From NCBI RefSeq assembly GCF_003201935.1, contig NZ_QJJL01000001.1:310001-374000 (forward strand): 64,000 bases of DNA, read 5' to 3'. Origin of the DNA: Loktanella sp. PT4BL (GTDB lineage Bacteria > Pseudomonadota > Alphaproteobacteria > Rhodobacterales > Rhodobacteraceae). Made by a program: the position numbers and the translations under genes. This document shows positions 62,043 to 64,000 of this stretch, piece by piece (the stretch's first letter is position 1; each line of letters starts with the position of its first letter). The notes under the pieces are model-generated. The model ran no database searches and was not told where the DNA came from. It saw only the letters and a program-made list of their open reading frames with translations.

Positions 62043-62988
62043 ACAGCCTCGGGAACAGAAGCATTACAAATACCAGCAACAATAGGCAAAATTATGTCAG
62101 TTTTCTTGATGTCACAAGCAGGTTTACTCCCTGCATGTGACCATTTCGAGCTAACCACTTGGCCGCCCACATGCAGCGTTAGTGCAAAAGGCAGATTAAT
62201 TGTAGCATCAGTGGCCTAATTTGGTGGGCTGGGTCACATCTCATGGCAGATGTTCGTTTTCTGGCCTCACGCCGCAATCAAGCCTGCCAACATAGCTCGT
62301 TGGGTGTTTAGGCCTCGTGTTGTGCCGTCCGAGCGTGACTTTCGGCCTCCAAGATTGGATCGATAGAGTATTCCCCAGATTGGGGATCGATTGGACGGTC
62401 GAGACGAGTTGTCTTCGCTTAGCGTTCCTTGGCCTTGCGGTAATATTGAAGCTGGCTGTGCATGCAGCCGTTGAATGGCCGCGATGATATGGCTGAACAA
62501 TTGACCAGTGATAGCCGCCTGCGCGTTGCACAGTCATTGCGTAGGGCATAGCGGACAATCCGTGCCGCAAGAGGCCAAAAACGCACCATCTAGCTTGGCA
62601 CTATGGGCAGGTGAGTGACTATGAAGCCCACACGCGGAAAGAACTCGCTGGGATACAATTTGACCTAGGCGGCAGCGCCTAGGCGCGTATCCAATTCCTA
62701 AAATAACAGCAATCTGGTGTCTGAGCGGTTTTTTGAACCATGAAATTCCAGACACCCTGATGGTCGAAACCTAGGTATAAGGAAGCCGCGTCGGTTGCAC
62801 CGTCATAGGCACGCGCGAAATCTCGCTCCAGGCGACATCAACCTGTTGAAATATGGCACTTTACTGGCAGTCAGGGCTCAGATTCGTCGGTCTGCTCAAC
62901 GAATACGGACTCTTAGAGAACACAACATTTGGGAACCCTGCTGCGTCGCTTCAAGTTCAAAACCCTGTTGCAGGGCAGTGGCAGAGAA
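62043..62988. other. 946-base gap upstream of the PKS; no credible gene
   Basis: Several short frames exist here, but none has a family signature, RBS or signal peptide. The first 120 bases should hold the PKS promoter. A hairpin with an eight-base stem (CCTAGGCG, four-base loop) lies at 62664-62683 without a T tract. The rest resembles eroded sequence, perhaps old mobile-element remains, but I cannot name a transposase family. Confidence 0.5.
62664..62683. other. Eight-base-stem hairpin in the gene-free gap
   Basis: CCTAGGCG, loop GCAG and the exact reverse complement form a hairpin. No U-run follows on either strand, so it is not a standard terminator. It may be a remnant of a mobile-element end or a protein-binding site. 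Confidence 0.4.
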
Positions 62989-63837
62989 TTATTCAGAAAG
63001 CACCTTCCAAACGAGATCTTGCATAAACCTTGCTTGTTCGGGGGTTGCGCCCCCCATGTTCTGCATTCCGCGCGGGTCGCGGCCATAGATCACCGCAAAA
63101 TGGGCCAGCGCAATATAGTAGTTTCCGAGCGCATTGAGATGAATCATGTCTTCAAAAAGATCAGAAAAATCATCCAAGCCGGGGGCATTGCCTGCCTCAA
63201 TCTCGTCATATATCGCAGCCATTAAGAGCGGACCGGGGATCATTCGCATTTCTGGCGAACCGGCTGGCCGATTCTCGTTTGTATAGTCCAACATGCTTTG
63301 CCAGCGGACCATCTCTAGATCTAGACGTTCGCGAAATGGTGTGAACTTTTCAGGATCATTCCAAGGAAACTGAGTGTTTGGGCCGCTATCAATGTCCACC
63401 CATGTTGCGTAGAGGATCGTCTCAGCACCCTTTCCTTGGTTGCCGTTTTCCCATGAATTTTCGAACCACAAAAGCGATTGCTCGATTGAATTATGCCATG
63501 GGAGTGTACTCGAGAGCGGGACGCGTTCGGTCAGCACAAGGGTGTCGTAATTTGCGATATCACTTTTTGCATCAGGTTGGCCGTAGCCTGGAGCCTGTTC
63601 CCAACGCATTTCCATGGGGCTTCCTGGAATTGTGGATTTATCAATGACAACTGTCGGACTACCTGCATACCGCACCATCGCCCGCAGAGGTTCGAAAATC
63701 CCGTCAGTGAGGCTGTGCCCTGATTGTATCACGCGCTGGTTCAAAGGCCTTTCTTGGGCATGACTTTCTGCTGGCCACGAGAATAACAGCGCCAAACCAG
63801 CAGAAAGTACGAAACTGGCGAAACTTTTTCTTACCAT
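62989..63837 (-). CDS. SGNH-like exported protein, paralogue B (upstream of the PKS)
   Basis: This 282-residue protein has a signal peptide (MVRKSFASFVLSAGLALLFSWPAESHA) and then VIQSGHSLTDGIF, TLVLTERVPL, YATWVDIDSG and DMIHLNALGNYYIALAHFAVIYG. These match, in order, the blocks of the product of 48503-49429, including the ARFMQDLVWKVLS end against ARLMQNVVWDVVTS. It is on the same strand as the PKS operon but separated from it by 946 bases, and is somewhat more AT-rich. It probably acts in the periplasm. A hydrolase role rests on the GHS and D-x-x-H motifs only. Confidence 0.8.
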   Translation of the reverse strand: MVRKSFASFVLSAGLALLFSWPAESHAQERPLNQRVIQSGHSLTDGIFEPLRAMVRYAGSPTVVIDKSTIPGSPMEMRWEQAPGYGQPDAKSDIANYDTLVLTERVPLSSTLPWHNSIEQSLLWFENSWENGNQGKGAETILYATWVDIDSGPNTQFPWNDPEKFTPFRERLDLEMVRWQSMLDYTNENRPAGSPEMRMIPGPLLMAAIYDEIEAGNAPGLDDFSDLFEDMIHLNALGNYYIALAHFAVIYGRDPRGMQNMGGATPEQARFMQDLVWKVLSE

Positions 63838-64000
63838 AACTAAGAACCTCTAACTAAAGCGTGAACTAGTCTCACCATGTATCTAAAGCGCAGCGCCATA
63901 AGCAAGCTTTTAGACATCAACATTCAATGATGTTGGACAGGTGCAGAAGTCAGATCGTCTCAACGCCAAGTTTATCAATTTTCTTTCTTAAGCATATAGA
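63838..64000. other. Upstream region of the last gene, running off the window
   Basis: These 163 AT-rich bases precede the start of the SGNH-like paralogue B and should contain its promoter. No gene begins before the window ends. A short inverted repeat (CAACAT, six bases, ATGTTG) lies near 63920, too weak to call. Confidence 0.4.

Noticed and set aside
62241-62755. Possible transposase fragments on the minus strand upstream of the PKS
   Set aside because: Short frames read in several phases show no DDE, HTH or other transposase motif that I can identify, and no terminal inverted repeats or target duplications were found.

Overview
The window reads as chromosomal DNA of a GC-rich alphaproteobacterium, most likely a marine Rhodobacterales (Roseobacter-group) strain. 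The grounds are the family content and order (YcjX/YcjF-type pair, TamA-TamB pair, dapB, rbfA followed by a phosphodiester glycosidase gene, Trm112 behind a Lon-like N-domain gene), dense gene packing with ATGA overlaps, and a VPLPA-CTERM/exosortase D system, which is typical of this group. No rRNA, tRNA, CRISPR array or intact insertion sequence was found.

Region by region: 1-23.6 kb is mostly housekeeping. It holds the end of a response regulator and its FeuQ/PhoQ-like histidine kinase, YcjF/YcjX-like proteins, TruA, TamA-TamB, a complete oligopeptide ABC transporter (oppA-B-C-D-F on the minus strand), a hemerythrin-like protein, dapB-rpiB, rbfA, a NUDIX/SGNH hydrolase pair, a CnoX-like thioredoxin, a Lon-N-domain protein and Trm112. 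From 23.8 to 42.6 kb lies a Wzx/Wzy-type exopolysaccharide locus: priming sugar transferase, TPR lipoprotein, Wza-like export protein, outer-membrane barrel, ExeA-type ATPase, Wzz-like chain-length protein, CpsD-like kinase, glycosyltransferases, ligase/polymerase and flippase. It is combined with exosortase XrtD and a VPLPA-CTERM substrate. The part from about 36.4 to 42.9 kb is visibly more AT-rich than its surroundings and looks like a variable or acquired block. From 42.9 to 48.5 kb, rfbCBDA supplies dTDP-L-rhamnose and two more glycosyltransferases follow.

From 48.5 to 63.8 kb lies a hybrid natural-product cluster. One tightly packed minus-strand operon runs type I PKS (KS-AT-KR-DH-ACP-TE), a WbbL-like GT2 glycosyltransferase, a single-module NRPS, an Sfp-type phosphopantetheinyl transferase and an SGNH-like exported protein. 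The NRPS has an N-terminal formyltransferase-like domain, an adenylation domain interrupted by a luciferase-like monooxygenase, and a PCP. A second SGNH-like paralogue lies upstream of the PKS, so the two paralogues bracket the cluster. The adenylation code I read resembles the glycine code. With rhamnose genes next door and a glycosyltransferase inside the operon, the simplest model is a formylated, oxidised aminoacyl starter extended by one reduced ketide and glycosylated. This is the strongest candidate for an undescribed system in the window.

All domain and family calls come from reading motifs by eye; no database search was run. Start codons were chosen by Shine-Dalgarno position and known family N-termini, and doubtful ones are flagged.
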